Of a stretch of 64,000 bases of DNA, positions 52,422 to 62,155 are shown in pieces. Each line of letters opens with the position of its first letter. Position 1 is the stretch's first letter. The translations under genes and the position numbers were made by a program. The stretch comes from Okeania sp. SIO2C9 (GTDB lineage Bacteria > Cyanobacteriota > Cyanobacteriia > Cyanobacteriales > Microcoleaceae), in NCBI RefSeq assembly GCF_010672455.1, contig NZ_JAAHGO010000001.1, forward strand, positions 113,595 to 177,594, given 5' to 3'. Below the pieces are notes generated by a model that made no database searches, was not told the DNA's origin, and saw only the letters and a list, made by a program, of their open reading frames with translations.

Positions 52422-53315
52422 CTAAGTCGGAGGTCGCCGTACTTGGCCTCCAGAGAAGATATCCCCATCTGATTGACATCCTCCCGGTATTACGGAACTG
52501 TCTGCGGTTGTCTCAAAGTTGGATTTATTAGTATATTTTTCCTGAACTAAGTTCTGTAAATCAATTTCCCAGGCTTTAATCTCAGGCGTTTTTGACACAC
52601 ACCCTTTTAAATCGTCTATAGACTCTGGCTCGGCTACTGTTTCAGTATCTGGCTCAGAGTCTTGTTCTACCGCAAAATATTCGCTGATAATTTCGGCTGC
52701 CAAATCTTCAGGGTTTTGACCTTTTTCTTCGGCCTTTTTTCTGAGTAAAGCCATCACCTCTTCAGGCAGTTTAATTTTTGACCTTTTTCTCTTTTTCTCA
52801 GGACTAACAGTTGCTTCTATTAATCCCGCAGTAATGGCCATATTTTCTTCTTGACTGCGACAAAGTATGTTTTTCCAAGCGTCTTCAACGTCATAGTCAC
52901 AGCCTTTCTTCACTAAAGGTTCATATAAAGCGTAGGCTTGAGATACATTGCTGGGAAGTTCGTTGAACCCGGCAACCATCAAATTCCAAGCTGTTTGAGC
53001 TGCCTTGATAATGTGTTCGACTCGCCAAGCTGTTTTCTTGACTCGTTTCAGGCAGTACTCTTTGAAGTCTTTAAATCCTAATTTTTTGTAGAGCTTATAA
53101 ACTTTGATGATGCTATAAGCCATACCTTCTTGTATATAAGAATAGCTAGCTTTAGTCCATATTTGTTCTACACGGTCTATTTGTAATTCGAGGTCTGGGA
53201 CATTGTTGCAGAGAAACAGATCCTCGTAAGAATACCAAATATATTCTCCCCAAACAGGCAGATCGTCGGGGCTAAAGCAATTGGCAAAACCGAATGTGTC
53301 AAAGATTCCAGACAT
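52422..53315 (-). CDS. Plasmid-type hypothetical protein with RHH-like segment
   Basis: A 297-residue soluble protein. Residues about 60-150 form a helical domain (YKLYKKLGFKDFKEYCLKRV, VEHIIKAAQTAWNLMVAGFN, ELPSNVSQAYALYEPLVKKG) of the sort found in cyanobacterial plasmid and phage DNA-binding proteins. Residues about 175-220 read KRSKIKLPEEVMALLRKKAE then GQNPEDLAAEIISEYF, a ribbon-helix-helix-like pattern. The end is acidic, then low-complexity, and lies within a repeat, so the true C-terminus may have been altered. Likely role: DNA binding in replication, partition or regulation. Next to it, divergently, is an RHH-type small gene. Confidence 0.65.
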   Translation of the reverse strand: MSGIFDTFGFANCFSPDDLPVWGEYIWYSYEDLFLCNNVPDLELQIDRVEQIWTKASYSYIQEGMAYSIIKVYKLYKKLGFKDFKEYCLKRVKKTAWRVEHIIKAAQTAWNLMVAGFNELPSNVSQAYALYEPLVKKGCDYDVEDAWKNILCRSQEENMAITAGLIEATVSPEKKRKRSKIKLPEEVMALLRKKAEEKGQNPEDLAAEIISEYFAVEQDSEPDTETVAEPESIDDLKGCVSKTPEIKAWEIDLQNLVQEKYTNKSNFETTADSSVIPGGCQSDGDIFSGGQVRRPPT

Positions 53316-53592
53316 TTGAAAGATGTAAAAAGGGGTAAAAGGGGTAAGAAAGGGGTGAAATTAGTAGACAAAAGCCTCACCCGGAAAGATATAGATTAGA
53401 TAGTCACTGAAAATAAGTATGGCTACTTCAGTTAAGTACTAGGTTTTAACTGTTTGAACTGCTTCGTTGGGTGTCACCTCCCGAACATTTTTGGCGTATT
53501 TGTTTAATATTATTATTACTTACGTATAATATAATGTCAAGAGGTTTAAGTAAAATATTTTTGTACCCAAAAGATGAGTGACGTAAAAATAT

Positions 53593-53969
53593 ATGGCCGG
53601 AAAACCGAAATACGGAATCAGGAAAGACAAATTAAATCTGTCAGTAACTCCTAAAACAAAGGAAAGAATGAAGGAGATAGCAGAGGCATTGAATACAAGT
53701 CAAAGCGAGCTGCTGGAGAAGTGGGTTCAAGCGTGGGACGAACTACAATCTATAGGATTATTGGGGGAATCCTTGACCTGCTTCGGGAAGTAGTTTCAGA
53801 AGCATTAGATTACATGAACGCTCATAACGAGCATTTGGAGAAAAGATTGACAGAAAGCCAGGCAGCCAAAGCTGGATTTCTAAATAAAACAGTTTCTCTA
53901 GAAAAAGAAATAGCTAGACTGTTGGAGCAGGTCGAAAAACTACCAGAAGACACAAACGAAGAAGAATAA
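53593..53969 (+). pseudogene. RHH/coiled-coil DNA-binding protein, split by a -1 frame change
   Basis: Part one (53593-53793) encodes KLNLSVTPKTKERMKEIAEA and LNTSQSELLEKWVQAWDEL, a CopG/ribbon-helix-helix-type domain, and ends soon after a run of five G (53762-53766). Part two (frame -1, from about 53765 to 53969) encodes ILDLLREVVSEALDYMNAHN and a coiled coil to EEE. Neither part has a clear separate ribosome site at the second start, and joined they give a ~125-residue RHH plus coiled-coil protein, a common layout. Either a base was lost in the G run or programmed slippage occurs. Divergent from the 52422 gene; plausibly both are from a plasmid. Confidence 0.6.
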
Positions 53970-54322
53970 AAAATCAAAGGAGCCGATCGCAGCAATGTGG
54001 TCGGTAATTTTTTAGGCGTTGCTGAGTGGTAATGATTTTTGGAAGCATTCAGCTATTAGCTGTCAGCTCTCAGCTCTGATGAGGGGGTTTAAATTAATAT
54101 AGACTTTAAAGCAGACTTTGATAGTAAGTATAAATTCTGCCTCAATTACTAAAGCTTTTATATAGAGCTAAAAGCAATAGCTGAACCCTGTTTGCGTAGC
54201 ATCCCGCAGGGAAGCACTAACGGCTGAATGCTTACTAAAATAATGAGGATGTATTTCGGTTTATTTCTTACTCACAGTTTTTTCCACTCCCCATCTCCCC
54301 ATCTCCCCATCTCCTTATCCCC
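53970..54322. repeat. Spacer with GGCGTTGCTGA arm and heptamer tracts
   Basis: A lone arm taggcgttgctgag is at 54013, then gctgtcagctctcagctctga, a fragment with tttgcgtagcatcccgcagg, and a catctccc/cttatctcc tandem tract at 54290-54340 that reaches the stop of the DUF2079 gene. No gene. Confidence 0.55.
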
Positions 54323-55894
54323 TTATCTCCTTATCTCCCTATCTTTCCCTACAATTACGGCTGCAGCACTACCAATTTTTCCTCCTTCTTCCCTCTGAAA
54401 TACCAGTACATCATTCTCCTGATAATTTAATTCCCATTCTTGGTTATTTTGAAGATTTTGAGAAAGGATAATACCTGTCTCCTCAGTATCCGGCCAAGGA
54501 TGACGTAAATTCAAAACTACATAATCAAATTCATCTAAATTATCTGGCTTTGTTTGATTTAATAATTTTACTGTTGAACGATGAGTAAAATGAGGTGCTA
54601 ATCGATTATCTGTGAGCACTCCTCCTTCAGTTTTGACATAAGTAATTGCATTTTTTGTGGCTTGCCAAGTATCCAAACTCTGCCAATATAAAAATAAATC
54701 TGCTACATTGCCAAGCAAGAAAAACATTAAAACAGACCACAAAATAATCATTTTAGGAGCTTGAAAATTTGGTACTGATAATCTCAGATTAAATTTGGGA
54801 ATTTCTAACTCTCTTTTCCCAGATGAATCTAATGAAATATGATTTTCTTCAGTTTTTGAAGCTGCTGCTAAACAGGAAATTACTGATAATAATAAAAAAC
54901 CAATCGCTGGCAATGAATATTGATAATTTAAACTTCTTTGAAATGATACTTCAGACAACACATTCAACACAATTGTGGGAATAGTTGGAATGAGAGGGAT
55001 AAGATGAGGCAAAATAGTCTGATTTGTCTGAATTAGAGGAAATATTCCCCAAATTACAGGTAACAATAACAGACAAATATATTTGATAGTTTCAAAAGAT
55101 AATATCTTCCCTAACACTACTCCTGGTTGTAGCAAAATATTAATCATAATTCCTACAACAGAATCTCCCAGATAACTATAACGCCCTACTCCAGCTACCT
55201 CTTCACCACTGAAAAAAGGAATAATTCCTTGAGTAACAACCACAAACCAAAAAATACCTAAACAAAGAGCAACTAAACCACAAAACTTCCGCCTTTCAAA
55301 ATTTAGTAACCAAACACCCATAAAAACTACAGTTAATGATAAAACTGCCTTGCAACCTAACACCCAAATAATTGCCAGACAAAACCAGAAAATAAGTTGC
55401 AGTCTAGCAGCTAAAATTGCTCCTAAAATAGCAGGCAACGCCATAACTTCTGGGTGAAAATCAAATAAATTAATATTAAAAACTACTGGGTAAAAGAGAT
55501 AAGAAATAGCGATCACTACTGCTTGTTCTTGATTTAAACCCGCCTGTTTGGCCAAACACCAAGTAGGCCACGCTCCCAAGGCCAAACATATAGCTTGTAC
55601 TAAAAGTAGCCAGTGTACATTAGGATAAATCAGATACAATAATCCCAGAGGATAAACTGCCCAAGCAGCATGATTCCCCAGATGGTGATACCCCAAAAAA
55701 GAAGAAATGGGAGATTCTCCTTGACTAATCAAATATACAACTTGGTCATAAATACCTAAGTCAAAACCAGTAGAATAGAACAATGCGTGGCGTAAACTAC
55801 TACACAGAAAGAAAATCAAAGCTGCAACAATTATTATCCTACTCACAACAGGTGGTGGAAAAAGCATCATATTTTTAAATCCCACATTCCGCAA
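54323..55894 (-). CDS. DUF2079 membrane protein, copy 2
   Basis: A 523-residue paralogue of 50397-51869. The same landmarks occur: TGFDLGIYDQVVYLISQGES, LGYHHLGNHAAWAVYPLGLL, NLFDFHPEVMALPAILGAIL, VTQGIIPFFSGEEVAGVGRY, and YVVLNLRHPWPDTEE. It is longer through an extra 25-residue loop (about 345-370) and a C-terminal extension that runs into the tandem tract. About ten membrane segments. Family function unproven; GT-C-like lipid-linked sugar transfer is the usual guess. Close similarity over the full length suggests tandem duplication in this lineage. Confidence 0.9.
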   Translation of the reverse strand: MRNVGFKNMMLFPPPVVSRIIIVAALIFFLCSSLRHALFYSTGFDLGIYDQVVYLISQGESPISSFLGYHHLGNHAAWAVYPLGLLYLIYPNVHWLLLVQAICLALGAWPTWCLAKQAGLNQEQAVVIAISYLFYPVVFNINLFDFHPEVMALPAILGAILAARLQLIFWFCLAIIWVLGCKAVLSLTVVFMGVWLLNFERRKFCGLVALCLGIFWFVVVTQGIIPFFSGEEVAGVGRYSYLGDSVVGIMINILLQPGVVLGKILSFETIKYICLLLLPVIWGIFPLIQTNQTILPHLIPLIPTIPTIVLNVLSEVSFQRSLNYQYSLPAIGFLLLSVISCLAAASKTEENHISLDSSGKRELEIPKFNLRLSVPNFQAPKMIILWSVLMFFLLGNVADLFLYWQSLDTWQATKNAITYVKTEGGVLTDNRLAPHFTHRSTVKLLNQTKPDNLDEFDYVVLNLRHPWPDTEETGIILSQNLQNNQEWELNYQENDVLVFQREEGGKIGSAAAVIVGKDREIRR

Positions 55895-56520
55895 GTCAAT
55901 TTGTCAAATAAAAAGTAGCACAAAGGACAAAAACTAGCGATTCTCTAAGTATTTATATCGCGTAAATTATCTTTATTGGCCTTTTTCAACAATTAATAAT
56001 GAATAATGAATAATGAATAATGAATAATTACCTCTCCTTGAAAAGAAGAGGATTGACAAATTCATGAAAATTTTTTTTCACAGGAGTCGATTGGATATGG
56101 CGAGGTCTCCTCGCCATCCCATCCTAGGTCATGCTGCGCAAACGACCGCTTATTATCCCCTTAAAAGGGGAGGCTTTAAACCACAATTTTTCGGTAAGAG
56201 TCAAATTATCAAGAAAATATTAAGTATAAATAATGAATTTATTTTGAGTTATTGGCGACTACTACTCTCTCCTGACTGTACGTCGCCAATTTGACAGCTT
56301 TCTTACCTGACTACTTATCTTTATATACTAGGTTTTGAAGTGCGGAATGTAAGTTAAATCTTATTTTTTCGCTCTTTTTCAACAAGTATTCCCATGATTT
56401 TTTTACTAATGTTTTGAACAGGTTATACCAATTTGAAAAAATAATTTTACAAATAGTTTCAAACTCTATAAAATCTTAATGCATGACTTTTGACTTCCTC
56501 CCAAAGGGGGTGAAACGGTA
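55895..56520. repeat. Spacer with aataatg tract and long repeat
   Basis: aataatg heptamer tract (55993-56026), then ggcgaggtctcctcgccat (also at 12219), ttatccccttaaaaggggagg, and gattttatatcat-free AT-rich DNA up to the sulfotransferase stop. No gene is supported; an open frame at 56064-56294 is built of repeat text. Confidence 0.55.
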
Positions 56521-57381
56521 TTAGTTGGGATTTTTCACGAATTTACAATACTCAGAAAGTGTTAAAGCACAATTTTCATACTGCTTAATCCCTTCTGCCA
56601 TTGATGTCGGAGTTATTTTTTGTTCTAATTTTCTAGGGTTTCTGACAATACGACCTGCTTTGATATTCTCTTTAGAATCACCTATTCCAGGTCTTCCTGT
56701 TTTATTCGTTACTTTGTATTCCTCCGAAAATTCTGATTGTGTTCTAAGGACTTTTTTTAAAGCATCAAAAACTAAGTCCGTCTGATTCAGTAGTTGATCG
56801 TAGGAAATCATCAAAGTACGTTCTTTGCTATTGATTAACTTTGCATATCTTTCTAAAGTTGATAAGCGATTTAAATAATAAGTTAATACTTTTTCTTCAC
56901 TCCAGTGTGGCTTTAGGTCGAGAATACTAGCTATTGTTCTCTCTGGTTCTCTGATGAGAAATATACTATATAAATTTTCCGAAGTTAACAATTTTTCATC
57001 TAAAAAAATCTTATTATGTAAAGCTTTATCGAGAATATATTTATGATTCATTCTCAAACTTTTTAAGTCTTGCAAATTGCGAATATTTTGGGTTTTACGA
57101 TACACTTTAGATACTAATTTATTCAAATCAAATTCAGAGGCATATTGAATGTGAGTTTCACCATATCCTAAGATTTCTGTATGAGAACTTAATATATTAG
57201 CTAGTAATGAAGAACCAGAACGCATATGGCTGAGAATAAAAATGAACTTGTATGGTTCCGTTCTGAACATTGCTCGGTATGGGTCTTCAACTTGATTGAT
57301 TCTCAAGTCATAATACTTATGAATCATGTCATTTTTAATCAATCGGATAGATTGACGTATTTCCTTGATTAAATTACTCAT
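56521..57381 (-). CDS. Sulfotransferase family protein
   Basis: A 286-residue protein of the PAPS-dependent sulfotransferase fold. The 5'-phosphosulfate loop is FIFILSHMRSGSSLLANIL at about 46-64, and the 3'-phosphate region is IFLIREPERTIASILDL at about 138-154 (R and S ligands), followed by a helix YLNRLSTLERYAKLI. A C-terminal helical part includes GRPGIGDSKENIKAG. So it should move sulfate from PAPS to a sugar or lipid hydroxyl, for example on exopolysaccharide. No glycosyltransferase is adjacent. No membrane helix. Stands alone between long repeat spacers. Confidence 0.85.
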   Translation of the reverse strand: MSNLIKEIRQSIRLIKNDMIHKYYDLRINQVEDPYRAMFRTEPYKFIFILSHMRSGSSLLANILSSHTEILGYGETHIQYASEFDLNKLVSKVYRKTQNIRNLQDLKSLRMNHKYILDKALHNKIFLDEKLLTSENLYSIFLIREPERTIASILDLKPHWSEEKVLTYYLNRLSTLERYAKLINSKERTLMISYDQLLNQTDLVFDALKKVLRTQSEFSEEYKVTNKTGRPGIGDSKENIKAGRIVRNPRKLEQKITPTSMAEGIKQYENCALTLSEYCKFVKNPN

Positions 57382-58625
57382 TTTTCACAGTAATAATTTT
57401 TTGCTCTATAATAGCTTATTTAGAAAAAGCTGCCAAGCATTACTAAGTTTTTTTATATCAGTTTTGATTTTTATATTATATCTAGTATATTAGCTTGATA
57501 CTATCAGGAAATCTTAAAAGAGGACTCCCGCTATAATCTATGATTTAGCGGTGATACGGGACGTATAAACTGCTTGGTAAAGGCACGCTAGACAGCCACA
57601 ATGCGAATTTAAATCAGCAAATTAATTGAGCGGTAGCGAATCAATCAAAGTTATTAATGTTTTATTTTCAACCTTTGATTACTTTAACTTACCAGTACAA
57701 AACTTTTGTCAACTAAACAGCAAGAAATAGATATTAATCATATTCTTAAAGAAACTCTCTTCTCTGTTTGCGCAGCATTTCGCAGGAATAGAAAACATAA
57801 TTGCAGTAATTGTGGGGGTACAACTCAACTTGTTTGATTTGTTGCCTAGGTAAGAATTTATATTTAGCTGGCGCACAACTTTCCTAAGGTCATGCTACCA
57901 CAAACGTTAACCCTCCACGACATGTTTGCGCAGCATTCCGCAACGAAAACGCCTAGCGTTGCGTCAGCACTCGCAACAATCTCCCATTATAATCTTTAGA
58001 TTTATACGGTGAGAGTGTCAATAGCTTGATACTATTGCATTAGGAAAATTTCATAGCGGGACTTTGATATTTTTGATGGTAAAAATGGCTTCCAACTCAA
58101 CGGTAGCAAGGAAAATACGAAACTCAGGCTAAAAATTGCTCTTTGCGTAGCATGACCCAGGAAAACCTAGTGCCGCTACGCGGAAGTTAAAAGTCAAAAT
58201 TCATGCATCGAGTGCGTAATTCTGAGGACACCTCAGAATGTAAGACGCATATCTGACAGTCAATCATTTTTGATTTGTAATTGTTTTGGGATTTTGTAAC
58301 TGGTCAGTTATTTCCGCCATCCTGCACTAGATATATCAAGAAATAGGCTATTTTGACGTTAAAGTATTATACAGCAAGGGTTTAATACTTTTGGCGTTTT
58401 TTGCTAAAGTCCCAATAGTAAAAAAAAATTCAGAAACAGGAATATCTAGAGAAAAGTACATCTAATGCTGGATTAATCTGGGATAATTTGTCAGCAAAAT
58501 TATGATTTCTCTTTTGATATTAAAAATCTAAATAACTAAAATCTATTACTCTGGCAACCTTGCTCTTAACACAAAATAACCAATGAATCGTATAGTGGAA
58601 TTGTGGACAAATTTCTCAAAAAAAT
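57382..58625. repeat. 1.24-kb gene-free spacer, repeat fragments
   Basis: I see no gene. Recognisable pieces: taatctatgatttagcggtgatacggg (57535-57562) and a similar taatctttagatttatacggtgagagtg (57990-58016), which look like two copies of one repeat; gcgtagcatgacccagg and ctagtgccgctacgcggaagtt (58145-58190); and a reversed ggaaataactgaccagtta repeat (58262-58331). The last 250 bp before dxr are AT-rich and unique and should contain its promoter. Confidence 0.55.
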
Positions 58626-60281
58626 ATGAAAGCAATTACAATCTTGGGATCTACAGGGTCTATTGGTACTCAAACCTTAGATATTGTTACTCAAAACCCA
58701 GATAAGTTTCGAGTTATTGGGTTAGCTGCTGGAAGCAACGTAGAAATGTTAGCCCAACAAGTACGACAGTTCCGCCCTGAAATTGTTGCTATTAACAATG
58801 AGTCCCAATTTACAGAGTTAAAAGAGGCCATTGCTGACCTGACACCTCAACCCATATTGCTTGCAGGCCAAGATGGTGTCATCGAAGTTGCTAGATATGG
58901 TAATTCAGAAGCTGTAGTAACAGGTATTGTCGGTTGTGCTGGTTTATTACCTACTATTGCCGCTATTGAGGCCCGAAAAGATATTGCTTTGGCAAATAAA
59001 GAAACACTTATTGCAGCAGGCCCAGTTGTTAATCCCTTAATTGAAGAACACGGAGTAAAATTGTTGCCTGCCGACTCAGAACATTCAGCAATTTTTCAAT
59101 GTCTTCAAGGTGTACCTAAAGAGGGTTTACGTAGAATTATTTTAACTGCTTCTGGTGGTGCTTTTCGAGACTGGCCAATTGAGAAATTATCAAAAGTCAA
59201 AGTGGCAGATGCCATTAAACATCCTAACTGGTCAATGGGTCGTAAAATTACCGTGGATTCTGCCACGATGATGAATAAAGGTTTGGAAGTTATTGAAGCT
59301 CATTATTTGTTTGGATTAGATTATGAAAATATTGATATAGTGATTCATCCTCAGAGTATAATTCACTCTTTAATTGAGTTACAAGATACTTCTGTTTTAG
59401 CTCAGTTGGGTTGGCCAGATATGCGTTTGCCTCTACTTTACGCTTTATCTTGGCCGGAAAGGATTTATACTGATTGGAAACAATTAGATTTAGTTAAAGC
59501 TGGTAGTTTGACTTTTAAGGAACCCGATAATTTGAAATATCCTTGTATTCAATTGGCTTATACTGCAGGTCGTATAGGTGGTTCGATGCCGGCGGCTTTG
59601 AATGCCGCAAATGAACAGGCTGTGGCATTATTTTTAGAAGAAAAAATTCCTTTTTTGGATATTCCTAAGTTGATTGAATATGTATGTGAAAAGCATAAGT
59701 CAGATTATCAGAAAAATCCTAGTCTAGATGATATTTTAGCTACAGATAAATGGGCAAGAAAAGAGGCTGTAGCTGGAAGCTTGATAGTAGCTAATTCTCT
59801 AAAAAATGTATTAGTTAATGTTGAAGAAAAGCTAGCAAATGCAGAAGAAAAAAAAATCGAATATGATGCATATACAGAAATAAAAAGTGAAAATGATCAG
59901 CTAGGATTTAATGATTTTTATAAAAAGGGATTAGTAGAATATGAGCAACAAAATTATCAATTAGCTTTGGCAGAATTTAATCATGCAATAGATATAGATA
60001 AAAGTAACTCAGATGCTTATATTTATAGAGGTGATGTTAAAGAAAAATTAGAAGATTATCAAGGAGCAATTGATGACTATAACCAGGCAATTAAATTAGA
60101 TGCGACTCATCCAAAAGCTTATTATCGACGGGGAAATGTATTGCGAAAAGTAGGAGATAATTGGGGGGCGATCGCTGATTATAATCAAGCAATTAGACTC
60201 AACCCAAATTATACATCTGCCAAACATCGTAGTTATGTTCGTGTTGATACAGGAACGACAGAAAAATTTATGCAAGAGTGA
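58626..60281 (+). CDS. dxr: 1-deoxy-D-xylulose 5-phosphate reductoisomerase fused to a TPR tail
   Basis: A 551-residue fusion. Residues 1 to about 390 are a complete DXR, the second enzyme of the MEP isoprenoid pathway (DXP to MEP, NADPH-dependent): [18 protein letters not shown] (NADPH), [29 protein letters not shown] (metal D and E), [21 protein letters not shown], and [20 protein letters not shown]. Normal DXR is ~390-400 residues and stops after the helical domain. Here a charged linker (about 390-425) leads to three TPR units (about 430-540: [60 protein letters not shown]). No stop or frame break separates the parts. The tail may tether the enzyme or mediate control. Confidence 0.93.
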   Translation: MKAITILGSTGSIGTQTLDIVTQNPDKFRVIGLAAGSNVEMLAQQVRQFRPEIVAINNESQFTELKEAIADLTPQPILLAGQDGVIEVARYGNSEAVVTGIVGCAGLLPTIAAIEARKDIALANKETLIAAGPVVNPLIEEHGVKLLPADSEHSAIFQCLQGVPKEGLRRIILTASGGAFRDWPIEKLSKVKVADAIKHPNWSMGRKITVDSATMMNKGLEVIEAHYLFGLDYENIDIVIHPQSIIHSLIELQDTSVLAQLGWPDMRLPLLYALSWPERIYTDWKQLDLVKAGSLTFKEPDNLKYPCIQLAYTAGRIGGSMPAALNAANEQAVALFLEEKIPFLDIPKLIEYVCEKHKSDYQKNPSLDDILATDKWARKEAVAGSLIVANSLKNVLVNVEEKLANAEEKKIEYDAYTEIKSENDQLGFNDFYKKGLVEYEQQNYQLALAEFNHAIDIDKSNSDAYIYRGDVKEKLEDYQGAIDDYNQAIKLDATHPKAYYRRGNVLRKVGDNWGAIADYNQAIRLNPNYTSAKHRSYVRVDTGTTEKFMQE

Positions 60282-60637
60282 TCGGAATTTTGAATTTTGA
60301 ATTACCTCTTCTTATAAATTAAGAGCATTGGAACAAAGAATTTTTTTTCTTTTTTCTCTATGAATGGAGAGCGCTTTATACCTGAATTTTTCGGTAACAA
60401 ATTAATCAGCTCAACAGATTTTCCAAAAAAAAATACTTAGGCAGATTCAGATTGAAACCTAATTAATAAAATACTGTTTAAATAGCTACAGTAGTGAGAA
60501 AAATTTTGATTAAACTCCTGAAAATTTATGTATGAAATACAAAGAATTTCGATCAGAAAATTCTTTCCTTTGTTCGCAAAAATATAATATAAAATCTATT
60601 TCATTCCATCTTGGACTTTTGAATTGCACATACAATT
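60282..60637. other. 356-bp spacer, partial long repeat
   Basis: The first ~120 bp (attacctcttcttataaatt...gcgctttatacctgaatttttcgg) are a diverged copy of the repeat at 56030-56195. The remainder is AT-rich, without repeats, and should hold the promoter of the protease gene. Confidence 0.45.
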
Positions 60638-62155
60638 ATGTATAACATATCTGAAAACATAACCACAGTAATAGTCGCTTTAATTATTCTGGGAATTCTC
60701 GGGTGGGGATACAACAGAGCAAGACCTTATGGTAGAGTAGGCATTCTAGCCTGGTTACAATCAGTAGTATTAATGTCACCTTGGCTACTATTTTTTGCTC
60801 TATTTGCTGCCGGAATTTATCTTAACTTAGTATTTGTTCTATTTTTGCTCGTAACTTGTACAGGATTATACATATATTTGGGACGACAGCTACGAACAAT
60901 AGCAGCTAAAGATGCAGAAAACCAACCCGGTCTCAAAACCCTCGGCGACTCCTCACAACTATCTAGCAATGAAGAAGAAACTCAACTAACCCAGGATAAA
61001 ATAGCAAACACTGAACCACAAAAAGAACAAACTCCAGAATTTCTCCCTATTCCTAGTGAAGACCTCCAGAAAATCAAAGATATTTTTGGTATCGATACTT
61101 TCTTCACCACCGAAACTATTCCTTATCAAGAAGGAGCTATTTTCAAAGGTAACTTACGGGGAGATGTAGAAAAAGTCTATACTAAATTATCAGTAAGTTT
61201 AAAAGAAAAACTAGGCGATCGCTACCGACTATTCCTCATAGAAAGTCCTGAAGCTAAACCAGTAGTCATCATTTTACCAAGCAAAAATGACCCTCAACCT
61301 GCTACTACATCCCAAAAAATTCTGGCAGTTGTGCTGGCGATCGCTACTATTGCTACCAGTTTTGAAGCAGGTGGTTTGTTATTAGGGTTTGACTTTTTCA
61401 ACGAACCCACACGGTATCCAGAAGCATTACCCATTGCACTTGGTGTATGTGCAGTTTTAGGTATTCACGAAGTCGCCCATCAAATCTTGGCAAAACGTCA
61501 CAATGTTCGCTTTAGTTGGCCATTTTTTCTCCCAGCTTGGCAAATTGGCAGTTTTGGGTCTGTTAACCGTTTCGAGTCAGCGATACCGAATAGGAAAGTG
61601 CTGTTTGATGTAGCTTTTGCTGGACCTGCTGCTGGAGGAATACTTTCTTTGGCAATGCTATTGGTGGGTTTGTTGCTTTCCCACGAAGGTAGTATGTTTC
61701 AGATGCCATCCGAATTTTTCAGAGCTTCTGTTTTAGTGGGAACTTTAGCACGGGTGATTTTAGGTTCGGCGGTAAATCAAAATATAGTAGATGTTCACCC
61801 ACTAGCAATCATAGGTTGGCTGGGTTTGGTCATTACAGCGCTAAATCTTATGCCTGCGGGTCAGTTGGATGGCGGTAGAATTATTCAGGCAATTTATGCT
61901 CGGAAAGTTGCAGGTAGAGCAACATTTTTCACTTTTGTAGTTTTAGTCATTGCTTCTCTGGTTAATCCTTTAGCATTATATTGGGCGATTATTATTTTGG
62001 TATTACAGCGAAATTTGGAACGTCCTTGTTTAAATGAATTAATCGAACCTGACGATCTAAGAGCTACTTTGTGTTTGTTCGCTTTGTTTATGGCGATCGC
62101 TACTTTATTTCCTTTAACTCCTGCTTTAGCTGGTCGTTTAGGGATAGGTGGTTAA
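60638..62155 (+). CDS. Site-2 protease (M50 family) membrane metallopeptidase
   Basis: A 505-residue polytopic protease. Two N-terminal helices (about 7-25 and 42-75) and a ~110-residue soluble part (with PSEDLQKIKDIFGIDTFF) precede the M50 core. The zinc motif HEVAH is in LGIHEVAHQILAKRH at about 275, and the third ligand is in ALNLMPAGQLDGGRIIQ at about 402-413. LPAWQIGSFGSVNRFESAIP matches chloroplast EGY1-like and cyanobacterial S2P proteins. It should cut membrane proteins inside the bilayer, such as anti-sigma factors; the target is unknown. About eight membrane segments in total. Confidence 0.92.
   Translation: MYNISENITTVIVALIILGILGWGYNRARPYGRVGILAWLQSVVLMSPWLLFFALFAAGIYLNLVFVLFLLVTCTGLYIYLGRQLRTIAAKDAENQPGLKTLGDSSQLSSNEEETQLTQDKIANTEPQKEQTPEFLPIPSEDLQKIKDIFGIDTFFTTETIPYQEGAIFKGNLRGDVEKVYTKLSVSLKEKLGDRYRLFLIESPEAKPVVIILPSKNDPQPATTSQKILAVVLAIATIATSFEAGGLLLGFDFFNEPTRYPEALPIALGVCAVLGIHEVAHQILAKRHNVRFSWPFFLPAWQIGSFGSVNRFESAIPNRKVLFDVAFAGPAAGGILSLAMLLVGLLLSHEGSMFQMPSEFFRASVLVGTLARVILGSAVNQNIVDVHPLAIIGWLGLVITALNLMPAGQLDGGRIIQAIYARKVAGRATFFTFVVLVIASLVNPLALYWAIIILVLQRNLERPCLNELIEPDDLRATLCLFALFMAIATLFPLTPALAGRLGIGG

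Noticed and set aside
55989-56026. Regular short repeats resembling a CRISPR array
   Set aside because: Unit is only 7 bp with no spacers; it is a tandem heptamer tract. No Cas gene or 25-40-bp repeat/spacer pattern was found anywhere in the window.
56064-56294. 76-codon plus-strand frame
   Set aside because: Composed of the gaggtctcctcgccat and ccccttaaaagggg repeat text that recurs in other spacers.
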